From contig NZ_JAPCKI010000002.1 of NCBI RefSeq assembly GCF_028680575.1, positions 124,001 to 188,000 of the forward strand: DNA of 64,000 nucleotides, read 5' to 3'. Both the position numbers and the translations under genes were made by a program. This DNA is from Acidovorax benzenivorans. Its GTDB lineage: Bacteria > Pseudomonadota > Gammaproteobacteria > Burkholderiales > Burkholderiaceae_C. The notes below the pieces were generated by a model that did no database searches, was not told the DNA's origin, and saw nothing but the letters and a program-made list of their open reading frames with translations. Below are positions 17,365-27,658 of this stretch, piece by piece; positions within the stretch are counted from its first letter, which is position 1; each line of letters starts with the position of its first letter.

Positions 17365-17432
17365 CAGGGTGCTATTGAAATAATAGCTGTCTACGCATGC
17401 CGAATAAGCGCCAGGCAGCGATTTCGTTCAAA
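17365..17432 (-). repeat. Dispersed palindromic repeat, copy G
   Basis: On the minus strand it reads GCCTGGCGCTTATTCGGCAT and then GTAGACAGCTATTATTTCAA, related to the other copies. It fills most of the space between the convergent EamA and RidA genes. Similarity is weaker than for copies A and B. Confidence 0.5.
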
Positions 17433-17452
17433 TCCCTGTAGAAGATGGCCCC

Positions 17453-17860
17453 TCAAGCATCCGGCACCACCGCTGTCGCCTCAATCTCCACCTTCGCTCG
17501 CTCCTCCATCAACCCCGCCACCTGCACACACGCCATCGCCGGAAAGTTCTTGCCCAGCACTTCGCGATAAACCGCGCCCAGCTCCTTCAAGCGCGCGTTG
17601 TATTCCTTGCGATCCACCACGTACCAAGTCAGCCGCACCAGGTGCTCAGGCCCCGCGCCGCCAGCCTCCAGCACCGCGCGCACATTCAGCAGCGTCTGCT
17701 TCGTCTGGTCGATGAAGTCATCACTCTCAAATTGCTGCTGTGCGTTCCAGCCGATCTGGCCGCCGGTAAAGACCATGGTGCCGCGCGCGGCCACGCCGTT
17801 GGCGTAGCCCTTGGGGGTGACCCAGCCCTCGGGCTGCAAAAGGGTGTTTTTCATCGTCAT
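17453..17860 (-). CDS. RidA/YjgF-family enamine or imine deaminase
   Basis: A 135-residue RidA-family protein with recognisable stretches GTMVFTGGQIGWNAQQQF, RAVLEAGGAGPEHLVRLTWYVVD and PAMACVQVAGLMEERAKVEIEATAVV. The start at 17860 overlaps the stop of the CoA-ligase gene (ATGA), so it belongs to the 2-aminobenzoate unit. RidA proteins hydrolyse reactive enamines and imines to ketones and ammonia. The monooxygenase/reductase of this pathway gives an enamine CoA ester, so removal of its amino group is a plausible job. That is inference. Confidence 0.88.
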   Translation of the reverse strand: MTMKNTLLQPEGWVTPKGYANGVAARGTMVFTGGQIGWNAQQQFESDDFIDQTKQTLLNVRAVLEAGGAGPEHLVRLTWYVVDRKEYNARLKELGAVYREVLGKNFPAMACVQVAGLMEERAKVEIEATAVVPDA

Positions 17861-19524
17861 GTTGTTTTGGCGGAAGTGGGCGATGCAGAGGGGGATGAAG
17901 CCGCAGCGCCCTGGCGCAGCTTGAAGCGTTGCAGCTTGCCCGTCTCGGTGCGCGGCAGTGCGGTCACAAATTCCACCACGCGCGGGTATTTGAACGGGGC
18001 GATGGTGGCTTTCACGTGGTCCTGCAGAGTCTTGACCATGGCCGCATCGCCTGTGTGGCCGGGCTTCAGAACGCAGATGGCCTTGACCACCATGCCGCGC
18101 TCCTCGTCGGGCACGCCGATCACTCCGCACTCGGCGACGGCCGGGTGGCGCAGCAGGGCGTCTTCGACCTCGGGACCGCCCACGTTGTAGCCTGCGGTGA
18201 TGATCATGTCGTCGTCGCGCGCTTGGTAGAAGAAGTAGCCGTCGGCGTCCTGCGTGAAGGCGTCGCCGGGGTAGTTCCAGCCGTCCTTCACATACTTGGC
18301 CTGGCGTGGGTCGTCGAGGTACTTGCAGCCCGTGGGGCCGATCACCGCGAGCTTGCCCACCGTGCCGCGCGGCACCTCGTTGCCGTCGTCGTCCACCACC
18401 TTGGCGGCGTAGCCGGGCACCACCTTGCCGATGGCGCCGGGCCGGCTCTCACCACCGGGCGACGAAATAAAGATGTGGAACATCTCCGTGGCGCCGATGC
18501 CGTCCGTCATGTCGAGGCCGGTCGCGTCCTTCCACAGCTGGCGCGTGGCGTCGGGCAGGCCCTCGCCCGCGCTCACGCTGGTGCGCAGCTGCGGCAGGCC
18601 GATCTGCTTGGCAAACGGCGCCATCTGCCGGTAGAAGGTGGGGGCGGTGTAGCAGATGGTCACGCCCGCTTCGCGCATCAGCCGCACCATGGTCTCGGGG
18701 GTGTAGGGCTGGTCGGGGAAGTACACGCTGGCCCCCGCCCACATCGGAAACACCAGCAAGCCGCCCAGGCCAAAGGTGAACGCCAGCGGCGGCGAGCCCG
18801 CCACGATGTCGTCGGGCGTGGCGCGCAGCACATGGCGCGGCCAGGCCTCGCAGCCCGCCAGCACGTCGCGGTGTGTGTGCACAGCGGCCTTGGGCGCGCC
18901 GGTGGTGCCGGAGGTGAACGCCATCAGCGCAATGTCGTCCGCCGACGTGGGGCAGGGCGGCGTGGTGCCGGGCTTGCCCTGTGCGCGTTGCAGCAGGTCG
19001 GCCGCATCGGGCGCGGTGTGGAAGGGCACGATGGTGGCCAGCACCGGGTGCTGGGTTTGCGCCGTCTGCAGTTCTGCCAACAGGCGGCCGTCGCACAGCG
19101 CCAAGGTGGGTTGGGCGCGGTCGATGATGCTGCCCAGCTCGCCTGCACGCAGCAGCGGCATGGTGGCCACCGCGATCAGCCCCGAGTAGACCGTGCCCAG
19201 CCAGGCCAGCGCCATCTCCACCGTGTTGCCGCCGCGTAGCAGCACGCGGTTGCCGGGCACCAGGCCGTGGTCTTGCGTCAGCACCTCGGCAATGCGCGCG
19301 GCCTCGGCGCGGGCGTCGCGGTAGGTATACGTGCGGTGCGGGCCGCGCAGCAACGGGCGGTCGATGTTGCCAGCACGTTCGGCCTGGTCGAACAGGGCCT
19401 GCACCAGGTTGGCCTGGTCTGTGATCTGCAGCTCGGGCAGGTCGTAGTGCAGCGTGGGCCATGCATCGCGTGCAGGCAGGCGGTCGTGCACAAAGTGGTC
19501 GGGCTGGGCGGAGGGGGCTTTCAT
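17857..19524 (-). CDS. 2-aminobenzoate/benzoate-type CoA ligase
   Basis: A 555-residue AMP-forming ligase of the benzoate-CoA ligase type. The AMP-binding P-loop reads MAFTSGTTGAPKAAVHTH (about 204-221). The motif YFFYQARDDDMIITAGYNVGGPEVE and the C-terminal lysine in LPRTETGKLQRFKL complete the adenylate-forming core. The genes around it point to 2-aminobenzoate as substrate, giving 2-aminobenzoyl-CoA. A 3-hydroxy- or plain benzoate substrate cannot be excluded from sequence alone. It starts four bases after the dehydrogenase stop and overlaps ridA. Confidence 0.88.
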   Translation of the reverse strand: MKAPSAQPDHFVHDRLPARDAWPTLHYDLPELQITDQANLVQALFDQAERAGNIDRPLLRGPHRTYTYRDARAEAARIAEVLTQDHGLVPGNRVLLRGGNTVEMALAWLGTVYSGLIAVATMPLLRAGELGSIIDRAQPTLALCDGRLLAELQTAQTQHPVLATIVPFHTAPDAADLLQRAQGKPGTTPPCPTSADDIALMAFTSGTTGAPKAAVHTHRDVLAGCEAWPRHVLRATPDDIVAGSPPLAFTFGLGGLLVFPMWAGASVYFPDQPYTPETMVRLMREAGVTICYTAPTFYRQMAPFAKQIGLPQLRTSVSAGEGLPDATRQLWKDATGLDMTDGIGATEMFHIFISSPGGESRPGAIGKVVPGYAAKVVDDDGNEVPRGTVGKLAVIGPTGCKYLDDPRQAKYVKDGWNYPGDAFTQDADGYFFYQARDDDMIITAGYNVGGPEVEDALLRHPAVAECGVIGVPDEERGMVVKAICVLKPGHTGDAAMVKTLQDHVKATIAPFKYPRVVEFVTALPRTETGKLQRFKLRQGAAASSPSASPTSAKTT

Positions 19525-19528
19525 GCGA

Positions 19529-20734
19529 TTACTCCTGCAAAACGGCCTTACCGATGATGAGCTGCTGCACTTCGGTGGCGCCTTCGTAGATGCGCAGCGA
19601 GCGGATGTCGCGGTACAGCGATTCGACCTTGCTGCCCACTTCCACGCCGCGCCCGCCGTGCAGCTGCAGCGCCATGTCGATGACGCGCTGGGCGTTTTCA
19701 GTGGCGGTCATCTTGGCCATCGCCGCTTCGGCAGTCACGCGCGCCTGGCCGGTGTCGCGCAGCCAGGCCGCGCGGTAGGTGAGCAGCGCGGCGCTGTCCA
19801 CCAGCGCGGCCATCTCGCCGATCTTGGCCTGCGTGAGCTGGAAGTCCGCGAGCGTCTGGCCGAACATGCGGCGCTGGCGGGCGTGGTGCACGGCCTCGGC
19901 CAGCGCGCGGCGCGCCATGCCCAGGGCAGCGGCGGCGACCGACGCGCGGAAGATGTCGAGCGTGCGCATGGCGAGCTTGAAGCCGCCGTTCTCGTCGCCC
20001 AGCAGCGCGGTGGCGGGCACGCTGCAGTTGGTGAACTGCAGCGTGGCCAGCGGGTGGGGAGCCATCACATGGATATGGCGCGAGGCGTCCAGGCCCGGCG
20101 TGTTCGCATCGACGATGAACGCGCTGATGCCGCGCGTTCCACCCGCCGGGTCGGTCTTGGCAAACACGCAGTAGAAGTCCGCAATGCCGCCATTGCTGAT
20201 CCAGGTCTTGGTGCCGGTCAGGGAATATGAGTCTTTTTGGCCGCTAGCGCTTGATGGATAAGCATTAATAGCTATCGTTTGCATAGCGCCAACGTCGGAC
20301 CCCGCCTCGGGCTCGCTCAGTGCAAACGCCGCGATCAGTTCGCCGCGCGCCACACCTTGCAGGTAGTGCGCCTGCTGCGCGGGGCTGCCCGCCAGCGTGA
20401 TCGCGCCGCTGCCCAGCCCCTGCATCGCAAACGCAAAGTCCGCCAGCGGCGAGTGGTAGGCCAGTGTCTCGCGCAGCAGCACCAGCGCGCGCGAGTCCAG
20501 CGCGGGCAGCGCGCCGCCGTGCGCGGCAGGCACGCAGTAGCGCAGCCAGCCGCCCGCGCCCAGGCGTTTCACCCAGTCGCGGCAGGCGGCGCGGTCGTCG
20601 GTTTCATCGACCTCTTGTGCGGCGGCCCAGGGCACCAGGCCCTTGGCCAGCGCGCGGTGAGCGTCGTCAAAGAAGGGCAGGGCCAGGTGCGCTGTCGAAG
20701 GCGGGCAAGGGGCGGGGGGCGTGGCGACATGCAT
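19529..20734 (-). CDS. Acyl-CoA dehydrogenase of the 2-aminobenzoate pathway
   Basis: A 401-residue flavoprotein with the family stretches [38 protein letters not shown] and C-terminal [34 protein letters not shown]. The start at 20734 has AAGGAG nine bases ahead; the longer open frame upstream is not needed. It probably oxidises a ring-derived or ring-opened CoA ester. Residues of about 152-168 ([17 protein letters not shown]) replace the usual short loop before [10 protein letters not shown] and are encoded by the dispersed palindromic repeat, an insertion of roughly ten residues. Confidence 0.88.
   Translation of the reverse strand: MHVATPPAPCPPSTAHLALPFFDDAHRALAKGLVPWAAAQEVDETDDRAACRDWVKRLGAGGWLRYCVPAAHGGALPALDSRALVLLRETLAYHSPLADFAFAMQGLGSGAITLAGSPAQQAHYLQGVARGELIAAFALSEPEAGSDVGAMQTIAINAYPSSASGQKDSYSLTGTKTWISNGGIADFYCVFAKTDPAGGTRGISAFIVDANTPGLDASRHIHVMAPHPLATLQFTNCSVPATALLGDENGGFKLAMRTLDIFRASVAAAALGMARRALAEAVHHARQRRMFGQTLADFQLTQAKIGEMAALVDSAALLTYRAAWLRDTGQARVTAEAAMAKMTATENAQRVIDMALQLHGGRGVEVGSKVESLYRDIRSLRIYEGATEVQQLIIGKAVLQE
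20231..20280 (+). repeat. Dispersed palindromic repeat, copy B, inside a coding region
   Basis: It contains CTAGCGCTTGATGGATAAGC then ATTAATAGCTATC. This is the clearest copy and is read in frame on the minus strand within the acyl-CoA dehydrogenase gene. Confidence 0.75.
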
Positions 20735-20738
20735 GCGC

Positions 20739-21593
20739 TCAATCTCCTTGAAACACGGGTTTCTGCTTGGCCGCAAACGCCTCATACGCACGCCGGAAGT
20801 CTTCGGTCTGCATGCAGATGGCCTGGGCCTGCGCTTCGGCTTCGATGGCCTGCTCGATGGTCATGCTCCACTCCTGGCCCAGCATGGTCTTGGTCATGCC
20901 GTGGGCGAAGGTGGGGCCGCTCGCCAGTGCGCGCGCCGTGGCTTGCACGTTGACCAGCAGGTCGGCGCTTTCATACAGGTCGTTGAAAAAGCCCCAGGCC
21001 AGGCCTTCGTGCGCGGTCATCGCTCGGCCGGAGAACAGCAGCTCGCTGGCGCGGCCCTGGCCGATCATGCGCGGCAGCAGCGCGCAGGCGCCCATGTCGG
21101 CCCCGGCCAGGCCCACGCGGGTGAACAAGAACGCGGTCTTGGTCGCCTCGGTGCCGTAGCGCATGTCGCAGGCCAGCGCCATCATGGCTCCCGCACCGGC
21201 GCAGATGCCGTCGATGGCGCCCAGCACGGGCTGCGGGCAGGCGCGCATGGCCTTGATGAGGTCGCCGGTCATGCGCGTGAACTCCAGCAGTTCGGGCATG
21301 GTCATGGTGGTGAGCGGGCCGATGATCTCGTGCACGTCGCCGCCCGAGCAGAAGTTGCCGCCCGCGCCGGTGACGACGATGGCTTTCACATCGGTGGCAA
21401 AGCGCAGCGCGTAGAAGAAGTCGCGCAGCTCCGCATAGCTCTGGAAGGTGAGCGGGTTCTTGCGGTCCGGCCGGTTCAGCGTGACGGTGCCCACGCCATC
21501 GGCAAAGTTCCATGCGAAGTGCTCAGCCACGTAGCTGGCCTGCGGGTTGAACTGCTCGCGCATAGGGTTGCTCGCCCCGATGTAGTGCTTCAT
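20739..21593 (-). CDS. Enoyl-CoA hydratase family protein
   Basis: A 284-residue crotonase-fold protein. The oxyanion-hole regions are [18 protein letters not shown] and [21 protein letters not shown]. The start at 21593 overlaps the MarR stop (ATGA) and has GGAGAC upstream. It resembles the hydratases found in aromatic-CoA gene sets and would act on an unsaturated ring or chain CoA ester after the monooxygenase/reductase. It ends four bases before the dehydrogenase gene. Confidence 0.88.
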   Translation of the reverse strand: MKHYIGASNPMREQFNPQASYVAEHFAWNFADGVGTVTLNRPDRKNPLTFQSYAELRDFFYALRFATDVKAIVVTGAGGNFCSGGDVHEIIGPLTTMTMPELLEFTRMTGDLIKAMRACPQPVLGAIDGICAGAGAMMALACDMRYGTEATKTAFLFTRVGLAGADMGACALLPRMIGQGRASELLFSGRAMTAHEGLAWGFFNDLYESADLLVNVQATARALASGPTFAHGMTKTMLGQEWSMTIEQAIEAEAQAQAICMQTEDFRRAYEAFAAKQKPVFQGD

Positions 21594-22081
21594 TCGGCTG
21601 TCTCCAAAGAGTTGTTTTGTGTGTGTTCTTTGACCTTGCCCAGCAAGCGGTACAAGGTGGCGATGTCGCGCTCGCCCAGCGTGGAAAAGGCCTCGACGAT
21701 CCATTGCTCGTGCTGGCGCGCCATGGTGTTGAACTGCTCGCGGCCTTGCGGCGTGAGGCGCACCAGGTACGCGCGGCGGTCGCCTTCCACGTCCATGCGT
21801 TCCACCAGCCCTTCGGCCACGAGCTGGTCGGTGATGCCGGTGATGTTGCCGCTCGTCACCATCATGCGGCGCGAGAGCTCCTTCATCTTCATGCCGTCCG
21901 GCGCGCGCTCCAGCTGCGCCATCAGGTCGAAGCGGGGCAGCGTGGTGTCGAACTGCGCGCGCAGGTGGCTGCGCACCTGCTTTTCGATGAGCTGGGTGCA
22001 GGTGAGCAGGCGCAGCCACAGGCGCAAGGCCTCGGGGTGTTCGCTGGGGGCGGCGCCGTGCAGGCGGGCTTCGAGGTCCAT
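21590..22081 (-). CDS. MarR-family regulator of the 2-aminobenzoate genes
   Basis: A 163-residue MarR regulator. The winged helix is visible at about 60-115: [42 protein letters not shown]. It starts two bases after the monooxygenase stop and overlaps the hydratase start, so it sits inside the operon it probably controls. Aromatic-CoA-responsive MarR repressors are common in such clusters. A candidate operator, GTTTAGGCTTAAAC, lies ahead of the monooxygenase gene. Confidence 0.9.
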   Translation of the reverse strand: MDLEARLHGAAPSEHPEALRLWLRLLTCTQLIEKQVRSHLRAQFDTTLPRFDLMAQLERAPDGMKMKELSRRMMVTSGNITGITDQLVAEGLVERMDVEGDRRAYLVRLTPQGREQFNTMARQHEQWIVEAFSTLGERDIATLYRLLGKVKEHTQNNSLETAE

Positions 22082-22083
22082 GG

Positions 22084-24444
22084 CTAGCCTTCTTCCTCGG
22101 GTGCTCTGTTTTTGGTAGCTGTCTGCGCTTGATTGGTAAGCGCTGCAAGCTGTTTTTGTTTGGATATCTCGCGCAGCATCTGGTCGCGGCCGCTGGTGTA
22201 CTGCACGGGCCAGTCGGTGTGCGCGGCGGCCACGGGGCTCAGTTGCGCGGCGGCGTGTTGCGTCCAGGCCGGGTCGGCCAGGTGCGGGCGCGCAATGGCG
22301 CACAGGTCGGCACGGCCAGCCGCAATGATGCTGTTGGCGTGGTCGGCCTCGGTGATCGCGCCCACGGCCATGGTGGCAATGCCCACCTCGTTGCGGATGC
22401 GGTCGGCAAACGGCGTCTGGTACATGCGGCCATACACCGGGCGCGAGTCGCGTGTGGTCTGGCCGGAGGACACATCGATCAGGTCGGCGCCCGCAGCCTT
22501 GAACAAGCGTGCGATGGCAATCGCGTCGTCAGCGGTATTTCCATCGGGGAGCCAATCGTGGGCCGAGATGCGCACGCTCATCGGTTTGTCGGCGGGCCAC
22601 AAGGCGCGCAGCGCGGTGAACACCTCGAGCGGGTAGCGGCAGCGGTTGTCCAGGCTACCGCCGTATTCGTCCGTGCGCTGGTTGGTGGCGGGGCTCAAAA
22701 AGCTGGCCAGCAGGTAGCCGTGCGCGCAGTGCAGCTCCAGCCAGTCAAAGCCACAGGCCACGGCGCGCTGGGCGCTGGCGATAAATGCGGCAGTGAGCCG
22801 GTCCATGTCGGCGCGATTCATGGCGGCGGGCGTCTGGTTCTGTGGGCCATAGGCGATGGGGCTGGCGGCCAGCAGAGGCCAGTTGCCCGTCTCCAGTGGC
22901 TCGTCCGTGCCTTCCCAGCCCACGCGTGTGGAGCCCTTGGGGCCGCTGTGGCCCAGCTGCAGGCCGATCTTGGCTGTGCTGCTGCCGTGCACAAAGTTCA
23001 CGATGCGCGCAAAGGCCGCTTGCTGCGTGTCGTTCCACAGGCCGGGGCAGGCGGGGGTGATGCGGCCCTCGGGCGTGGGGCTGGTCATCTCCACCATCAC
23101 CAGCGCGGCGCCGCCGAGCGCGCGGGCGCCCAGGTGCACCAGGTGGAAGTCCTGCGGCACGCCCTCGACCGCGCTGTAGGTGGCCATGGGCGAGACGACG
23201 ATGCGGTTCTTGAGCGTCACGCTGCGCAGCGTGAACGGCGTGAGCATGGGCGGAATCGCTGCCTTGCCGCCCGCGAGCCAAGCTTCGTAGCCCTCCAGCC
23301 ACGCTGCATCGCGCAGGCGCAGGTTCTCGTGGCTGATGCGTTGGCTGCGCGTAAGCAGCGAGTAGGTGAACTGCTCGATGGGCATGCCGGTGTAGCGGCC
23401 CACGTTCTCGAACCATTCGGTGCTGTTGCGCGCGGCGTTCTGGATCTTGAGCACCTCCACACTGCGCCGCGCCTCGTAGTGCTGCAGCACCTCGTTGATA
23501 GGCAAGCCGGTGACGAACTCGTTGGCGAGGTCGATGGCGTCTTCCAGCGCGAGCTTGGTGCCGCTGCCGATGGAGAAATGTGCCGTGTGCGCTGCGTCGC
23601 CCATCAGCACGATAGGCACCTGCTTGCCGCCGATGGTCTCGCGATGCACCCAGGTGTTGCAGATCACGCGCGGAAAACGAATCCAGTTGGCCGAGCCGCG
23701 CAGGTGCGTGGCGTTGCTGATGAGCGCGTTGCCGTCCAGGTACTTGGCAAACAGCTTCTCGCAAAACGCAATCGCCTCGGGCTGCTCCATGGCATCCAGG
23801 CCATGGGCCTTCCACACGGCCTCCGGCGTTTCGATGATGAAGGTGGAGGTGTCGGCGTCGAACTGGTAGGCGTGCGCCTGAAACCAGCCATGCTCGGTCT
23901 GCTCGAAAGCAAACGTAAAAGCATCCAGTTTTTTGTGCGTACCCAGCCAGACAAAACGGCACGCACGCAGGTCGATGTCGGGCTGGTAGGTGCTGGCGTA
24001 GCGCGTGCGGATGCGGCTGTTGAGGCCGTCGCTCGCTATCACCAGGTCAGCGTTGTACTGCGCGGCCAGCGCCTGGTCGTCGGCCACATCGGTCTCGAAC
24101 ACCAGCTCCACGCCTACCGCCAGGCACCGGTCCTGCAGGATGTTGAGCAGCCGCTTGCGGCCAATGCCACAAAAACCGTGGCCTGTGGAGCGCACGCTGC
24201 GCCCCTTGAAGAACACTTCGATATCGTCCCAGTGGTTGAACGCATCGCCAATCAGCGCGGCCGTGGGGGCGTCGGCCGCCTGCAGGTTGGCCAGCGTCTG
24301 GTCCGACAGCACCACGCCCCAGCCAAAGGTGTCGAACGGCCGGTTGCGTTCGACCACCGTGACGCGGTGCGCGGGGTTTTGCTGCTTCATGAGCAGGGCG
24401 AAGTAGAGACCGGCGGGCCCACCGCCAATGCAGAGGATGTTCAT
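22084..24444 (-). CDS. 2-aminobenzoyl-CoA monooxygenase/reductase (bifunctional salicylyl-CoA 5-hydroxylase/oxidoreductase type)
   Basis: A 786-residue two-domain flavoenzyme. The N-terminal half (1 to about 380) is an FAD aromatic monooxygenase with the dinucleotide motif [14 protein letters not shown] and the FAD-site [22 protein letters not shown]. The C-terminal half is an old-yellow-enzyme-type NADH:FMN reductase (from [21 protein letters not shown]), with [14 protein letters not shown] and [11 protein letters not shown]. This fusion is the hallmark of anthraniloyl-CoA monooxygenase, which hydroxylates and then reduces the ring. The ATG at 24444 is chosen because the FAD motif follows at once. 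The last 20 or so residues ([14 protein letters not shown]) come from a dispersed repeat copy. Confidence 0.92.
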   Translation of the reverse strand: MNILCIGGGPAGLYFALLMKQQNPAHRVTVVERNRPFDTFGWGVVLSDQTLANLQAADAPTAALIGDAFNHWDDIEVFFKGRSVRSTGHGFCGIGRKRLLNILQDRCLAVGVELVFETDVADDQALAAQYNADLVIASDGLNSRIRTRYASTYQPDIDLRACRFVWLGTHKKLDAFTFAFEQTEHGWFQAHAYQFDADTSTFIIETPEAVWKAHGLDAMEQPEAIAFCEKLFAKYLDGNALISNATHLRGSANWIRFPRVICNTWVHRETIGGKQVPIVLMGDAAHTAHFSIGSGTKLALEDAIDLANEFVTGLPINEVLQHYEARRSVEVLKIQNAARNSTEWFENVGRYTGMPIEQFTYSLLTRSQRISHENLRLRDAAWLEGYEAWLAGGKAAIPPMLTPFTLRSVTLKNRIVVSPMATYSAVEGVPQDFHLVHLGARALGGAALVMVEMTSPTPEGRITPACPGLWNDTQQAAFARIVNFVHGSSTAKIGLQLGHSGPKGSTRVGWEGTDEPLETGNWPLLAASPIAYGPQNQTPAAMNRADMDRLTAAFIASAQRAVACGFDWLELHCAHGYLLASFLSPATNQRTDEYGGSLDNRCRYPLEVFTALRALWPADKPMSVRISAHDWLPDGNTADDAIAIARLFKAAGADLIDVSSGQTTRDSRPVYGRMYQTPFADRIRNEVGIATMAVGAITEADHANSIIAAGRADLCAIARPHLADPAWTQHAAAQLSPVAAAHTDWPVQYTSGRDQMLREISKQKQLAALTNQAQTATKNRAPEEEG
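22103..22162 (-). repeat. Dispersed palindromic repeat, copy C, at the 3' end of a coding region
   Basis: The minus strand reads GCAGCGCTTACCAATCAAGC then GCAGACAGCTACCAAAAACAG. It forms codons of about 761-780 of the monooxygenase/reductase, seven codons before its stop. Confidence 0.65.
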
Positions 24445-24453
24445 GCCAAAATA

Positions 24454-24467
24454 GTTTAGGCTTAAAC
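24454..24467. promoter_or_regulatory. Candidate MarR operator upstream of the 2-aminobenzoate operon
   Basis: GTTTAGGCTTAAAC is a near-palindrome, GTTTA and TAAAC around four central bases, ten bases upstream of the monooxygenase start. It lies in the divergent space shared with the cyclopropane synthase gene. Assignment to the operon's MarR protein is inferred from position and symmetry. Confidence 0.5.
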
Positions 24468-24548
24468 AAATTGCTGTCAATGGGGCCTTCCCGGCGAAAC
24501 CCCTGATGCCATCGCGGGGTGTTGACGCAGTGCAGCAAACTTTTCAAG

Positions 24549-25844
24549 ATGCGCAGCATGAAGCACTTGCTGCACACCCTGGAGGGGCGGCTGGCGACCT
24601 TGCCGGTGCCGATGGCCGTCCAGTTGCCTGCGGGCCAGCAATTGGGCGCGTCCGAGCCTGCTGTAACTCTGCGCTTTCGTGACCGCATGGCACTGGTGGC
24701 GCTGGCCACGGGCGAGATCGGCAATGTGGGGGCGGCCATCGTGGAAGGGCGCGTGGCGCTGGAAGGCGGCATGCGCGACCTGATGGCCGCCGCTGCGGGC
24801 CTGTTGACCCGCGACCCGGCCCGCGACCAGCACCACGGCTGGTGGCAGCGGGTGTTGGCGCGAGCGCGCTCCATGGCCGTACACACGCTGGCGCATGATG
24901 CGCGGCATGTGCAGTTTCACTACGACCTGTCGGACGACTTCTACGCGCTGTGGCTGGACCCGCGCCGCGTGTATTCGTGTGCCTACTACCGCTCACCAGA
25001 CCTGACACTGGCCCAGGCGCAAGAGGCCAAGCTCGACCACATCTGCCGCAAGCTGCAGCTGCAGCCCGGCGACCGGTTCCTGGACATTGGTGCGGGCTGG
25101 GGCGGTCTGCTGCTGTGGGCGGCCGAACACTACGGCGTGGATGCCACGGGCATCACGCTGTCGCGCAACCAGCATGCGCATGTGCTGCGGCTTATTGAAG
25201 GGCGTGGGCTGCAGGGGCGCGTACGCATGCAGCTGGTGGACTACCGTGCGCTACAAGTGCAGCAGCCGTTCGACAAAATTGCCTCGGTGGGCATGTTCGA
25301 GCACGTGGGCCGCGCGCAGATGGGCCGCTATTTCGACACCGTGGCCCGCCTGCTGCGGCCCGGCGGGCTGGTGCTGAACCACGGCATCACGGCGGGTGGC
25401 GCAGACAACGCGCAACTGGGCGCGGGCATGGGTGATTTCATCGAGCAGTACATCTTCCCGGGCGGCGAGCTGTTGCATGTGAGCACGGTGCTGCATGACA
25501 TGGCCCGCGCAGGCCTGGAAATGGTGGACACCGAGAACCTGCGCCCGCACTACGCGCGCACGCTGTGGGCGTGGTCCGACGGGCTCGAAGCCCGATTGCC
25601 TGCAGCCCGTGAGGTGCTGGCCGCACCAGGTGGGGCGCTGCAGGGTGACAAGGTCTTGCGTGCGTACCGCCTGTACCTTGCGGGCAGCGCCCTGGGGTTT
25701 GAACGTGGCTGGATGGCGCTGCATCAGATGCTGGCCATCAAGCCGGACGGCGACACGACCAGGGGCTCTTTGCCCGGCGCACAATCGGGCTATCCGTTCA
25801 CCCGCGACCACATGTACGCGGACCCCGGCAACCTTCTCCGATAG
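24549..25844 (+). CDS. cfa: Cyclopropane-fatty-acyl-phospholipid synthase family
   Basis: A protein of about 431 residues with the SAM-dependent methyltransferase motif FLDIGAGWGGLLLWAAEHYGV and the CFA landmarks FHYDLSDDFYALWLDPRRVYSCAYY, SVGMFEHVGRAQMGRYF and QYIFPGGELLHVSTV. It methylenates double bonds of membrane lipid acyl chains. Possible starts are 24519, 24549 (ATGCGCAGCATG) and 24558; none has a strong ribosome site. It is divergent from the 2-aminobenzoate operon and precedes the DUF1840 gene by ten bases. Confidence 0.9.
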   Translation: MRSMKHLLHTLEGRLATLPVPMAVQLPAGQQLGASEPAVTLRFRDRMALVALATGEIGNVGAAIVEGRVALEGGMRDLMAAAAGLLTRDPARDQHHGWWQRVLARARSMAVHTLAHDARHVQFHYDLSDDFYALWLDPRRVYSCAYYRSPDLTLAQAQEAKLDHICRKLQLQPGDRFLDIGAGWGGLLLWAAEHYGVDATGITLSRNQHAHVLRLIEGRGLQGRVRMQLVDYRALQVQQPFDKIASVGMFEHVGRAQMGRYFDTVARLLRPGGLVLNHGITAGGADNAQLGAGMGDFIEQYIFPGGELLHVSTVLHDMARAGLEMVDTENLRPHYARTLWAWSDGLEARLPAAREVLAAPGGALQGDKVLRAYRLYLAGSALGFERGWMALHQMLAIKPDGDTTRGSLPGAQSGYPFTRDHMYADPGNLLR

Positions 25845-25854
25845 GCCCTTGACC

Positions 25855-26169
25855 ATGCTCTACAAGTTCAAATCCCGCGCCACCGCCGACCTGATCATGC
25901 TCGAACCCCAGGGGCGCCAGATCGTGGCCATCATCGGCAAGACTCCCGGCGCCAGCGGCATCGTGACCGCTGCCCAGATCCCCGTCGCCATTGCCGCGCT
26001 GGAGGCGGCCGTGATCGCCGACGAAGCACAGCCCGAGGCCCAGGAAAACGATGAAGCGGCGGTCGAGGAGCGCAGCGATGTTGTGCGCCTTCGCCAGCGC
26101 GCCGCGCCGTTCATCGAGATGCTCAAGCGCAGTGCGGCGGCCGATGTGGATGTGGTGTGGGGGGCGTGA
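25855..26169 (+). CDS. DUF1840 domain protein
   Basis: A 104-residue protein beginning MLYKFKSRATADLIMLEP and ending with a conserved-looking block RQRAAPFIEMLKRSAAADVDVVWG. This matches DUF1840, a small family of unknown function. The middle (about 58-75) is acidic and Ala/Glu-rich. It follows the cyclopropane synthase by ten bases and is probably cotranscribed. Confidence 0.85.
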   Translation: MLYKFKSRATADLIMLEPQGRQIVAIIGKTPGASGIVTAAQIPVAIAALEAAVIADEAQPEAQENDEAAVEERSDVVRLRQRAAPFIEMLKRSAAADVDVVWGA

Positions 26170-26304
26170 CCTGATCGCAGGCGCTTTGAGCCGGTTCTTC
26201 ATTCAGGTGGGCGCCGGGCACGCGTTGTGCGCACACATGCCCGGCATGGGCCGGGGCCTACCGCCGGTGCGCGCGTGGCCAGAATGGCCTGCGTGACGGC
26301 TCCA

Positions 26305-27402
26305 TCAATCCACCTTCGCCCCCGACGTCTTCACCACCTGCGCCCACTTCTTGTGCTCGTTGTCGATGTGCTTGGCAAATTCGGCCGGGGTGTTGCCGCC
26401 GGGGATGGCGCCCTGGGCCAGCAGCCGCTCCTTCATGGCAGGCGTGGCCAGTGACTTGGCCACTTCCTGCTGAATGCGGTTGACGACGTCAGCGGGTGTG
26501 CCTGCCGGGGCCAGCAGGCCGAACCAGGAGCTGGCCTCGTAGCCCTTGAGCGTGGGGCCGCCCGCTTGCTCTACGGTAGGCACGTCGGGCAGAGCGCTGG
26601 AGCGTTCTGAGCTGGTCACGGCCAGTGCGGTGAGTTTGCCCGCCTTGATCTGCGCCATCGACGAGGGCAGGTTGTCGAACATCACGTCGGCGTTGCCCGC
26701 CACCATGTCCATGAGGGCCGGGCCTGAGCCCCGGTAAGGCAGGTGCAGCATGAAGGTGCCTGTCATGCTCTTGAACAGCTCACCGGCCAGGTGGATGGAG
26801 GTGCCATTGCCGCTGGACGCCATGTTCATCTTGCCGGGGTTGGCCTTGGCCACGCGGATGAAATCCTGCACGTTGTGAATGCCCTGGGCCTTGGCCTTGT
26901 CGGCGTTCATCACCATCACGTTGGGCACGGCGGCCACCAGGGTGATGGGCGCGAAGTCCTTGATGGGGTCGTAGGGCAGCTTGGCGTACAGCGCGCGGTT
27001 GATGCCGTGGGTGCCCACGGTGCCCATCAGCAGCGTGTAGCCGTCGCCGGGCGACTTGGCCACGATCTCTGCACCCACGTTGCCGCCCGCGCCTGCGCGG
27101 TTGTCCACGATGAATTGCTGGCCGAAGGCCTTGGACAGCTCGGGCGCCATGGCGCGGGCCAGGATGTCGGTGGTGCCACCGGGGGCAAAGGGCACGACGA
27201 TGCGCACGGGCTTGGTGGGCCATGCACCCTGGGCGCGTACGGTTGCAGGCAGCCATGCTGCAGCGCAGGCCAGCGCGATGGCACTGGCGGTGAGGGCCAG
27301 TGCCTTGCGGCGTGCGGACTGTTGTTGCACAGCGCCCCTCGTGGCTGTGGTGGCGATGGGGTGGGTCGGGTGGGTGGTGGTGTGAGCGGGACGGTGTGCC
27401 AT
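26305..27402 (-). CDS. Bug/TctC-family extracytoplasmic binding protein
   Basis: A 365-residue binding protein. A long N-terminal segment is followed by a signal peptide ([27 protein letters not shown]). The Bug core follows: [52 protein letters not shown]. Such proteins bind carboxylates for tripartite tricarboxylate transporters or for signalling. No tctA or tctB gene is adjacent. The ATG at 27402 follows AAGGAACCCC; it leaves about 30 His/Thr/Pro-rich residues ahead of the hydrophobic stretch, unusual for an export signal. Confidence 0.88.
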   Translation of the reverse strand: MAHRPAHTTTHPTHPIATTATRGAVQQQSARRKALALTASAIALACAAAWLPATVRAQGAWPTKPVRIVVPFAPGGTTDILARAMAPELSKAFGQQFIVDNRAGAGGNVGAEIVAKSPGDGYTLLMGTVGTHGINRALYAKLPYDPIKDFAPITLVAAVPNVMVMNADKAKAQGIHNVQDFIRVAKANPGKMNMASSGNGTSIHLAGELFKSMTGTFMLHLPYRGSGPALMDMVAGNADVMFDNLPSSMAQIKAGKLTALAVTSSERSSALPDVPTVEQAGGPTLKGYEASSWFGLLAPAGTPADVVNRIQQEVAKSLATPAMKERLLAQGAIPGGNTPAEFAKHIDNEHKKWAQVVKTSGAKVD

Positions 27403-27571
27403 GGGGTTCCTTGTCTTGATGAGGTGTACGTTGTTGTCCCCCGGTTCTACGCGTGCTGTCGCCATTGGTGCAGATGGATAACCCCAATCGGGCTACTAAG
27501 GTGCGGCGGTGCTGCGGGCCGTGTGTTGGCCCCGTGCACGACCCACCAGCGGCCCCAACGAACAGGCATGA

Positions 27572-27607
27572 AAAAAGCCGCAGCGCATCGTGTGATGCGG
27601 CGGCTTT
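27572..27607 (-). terminator. Intrinsic terminator after the second Bug gene
   Basis: On the minus strand GCCGCCGCATC pairs with GATGCGCTGCGGC around ACAC and is followed by six T. The mirrored A and T runs mean it could act in both directions. It lies about 50 bases beyond the stop of the gene at 27659-28645. Confidence 0.8.
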
Positions 27608-27658
27608 GAAAGGGCAGGGGAGGACTGCGTGGCAGGCCTGCCCAAGGCGCAAGGGAGA

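Noticed and set aside
22082..22303. N-terminal extension of the MarR protein
   Set aside because: It would lie within the monooxygenase/reductase coding sequence in another frame; MarR proteins start near MDLEARLHG.
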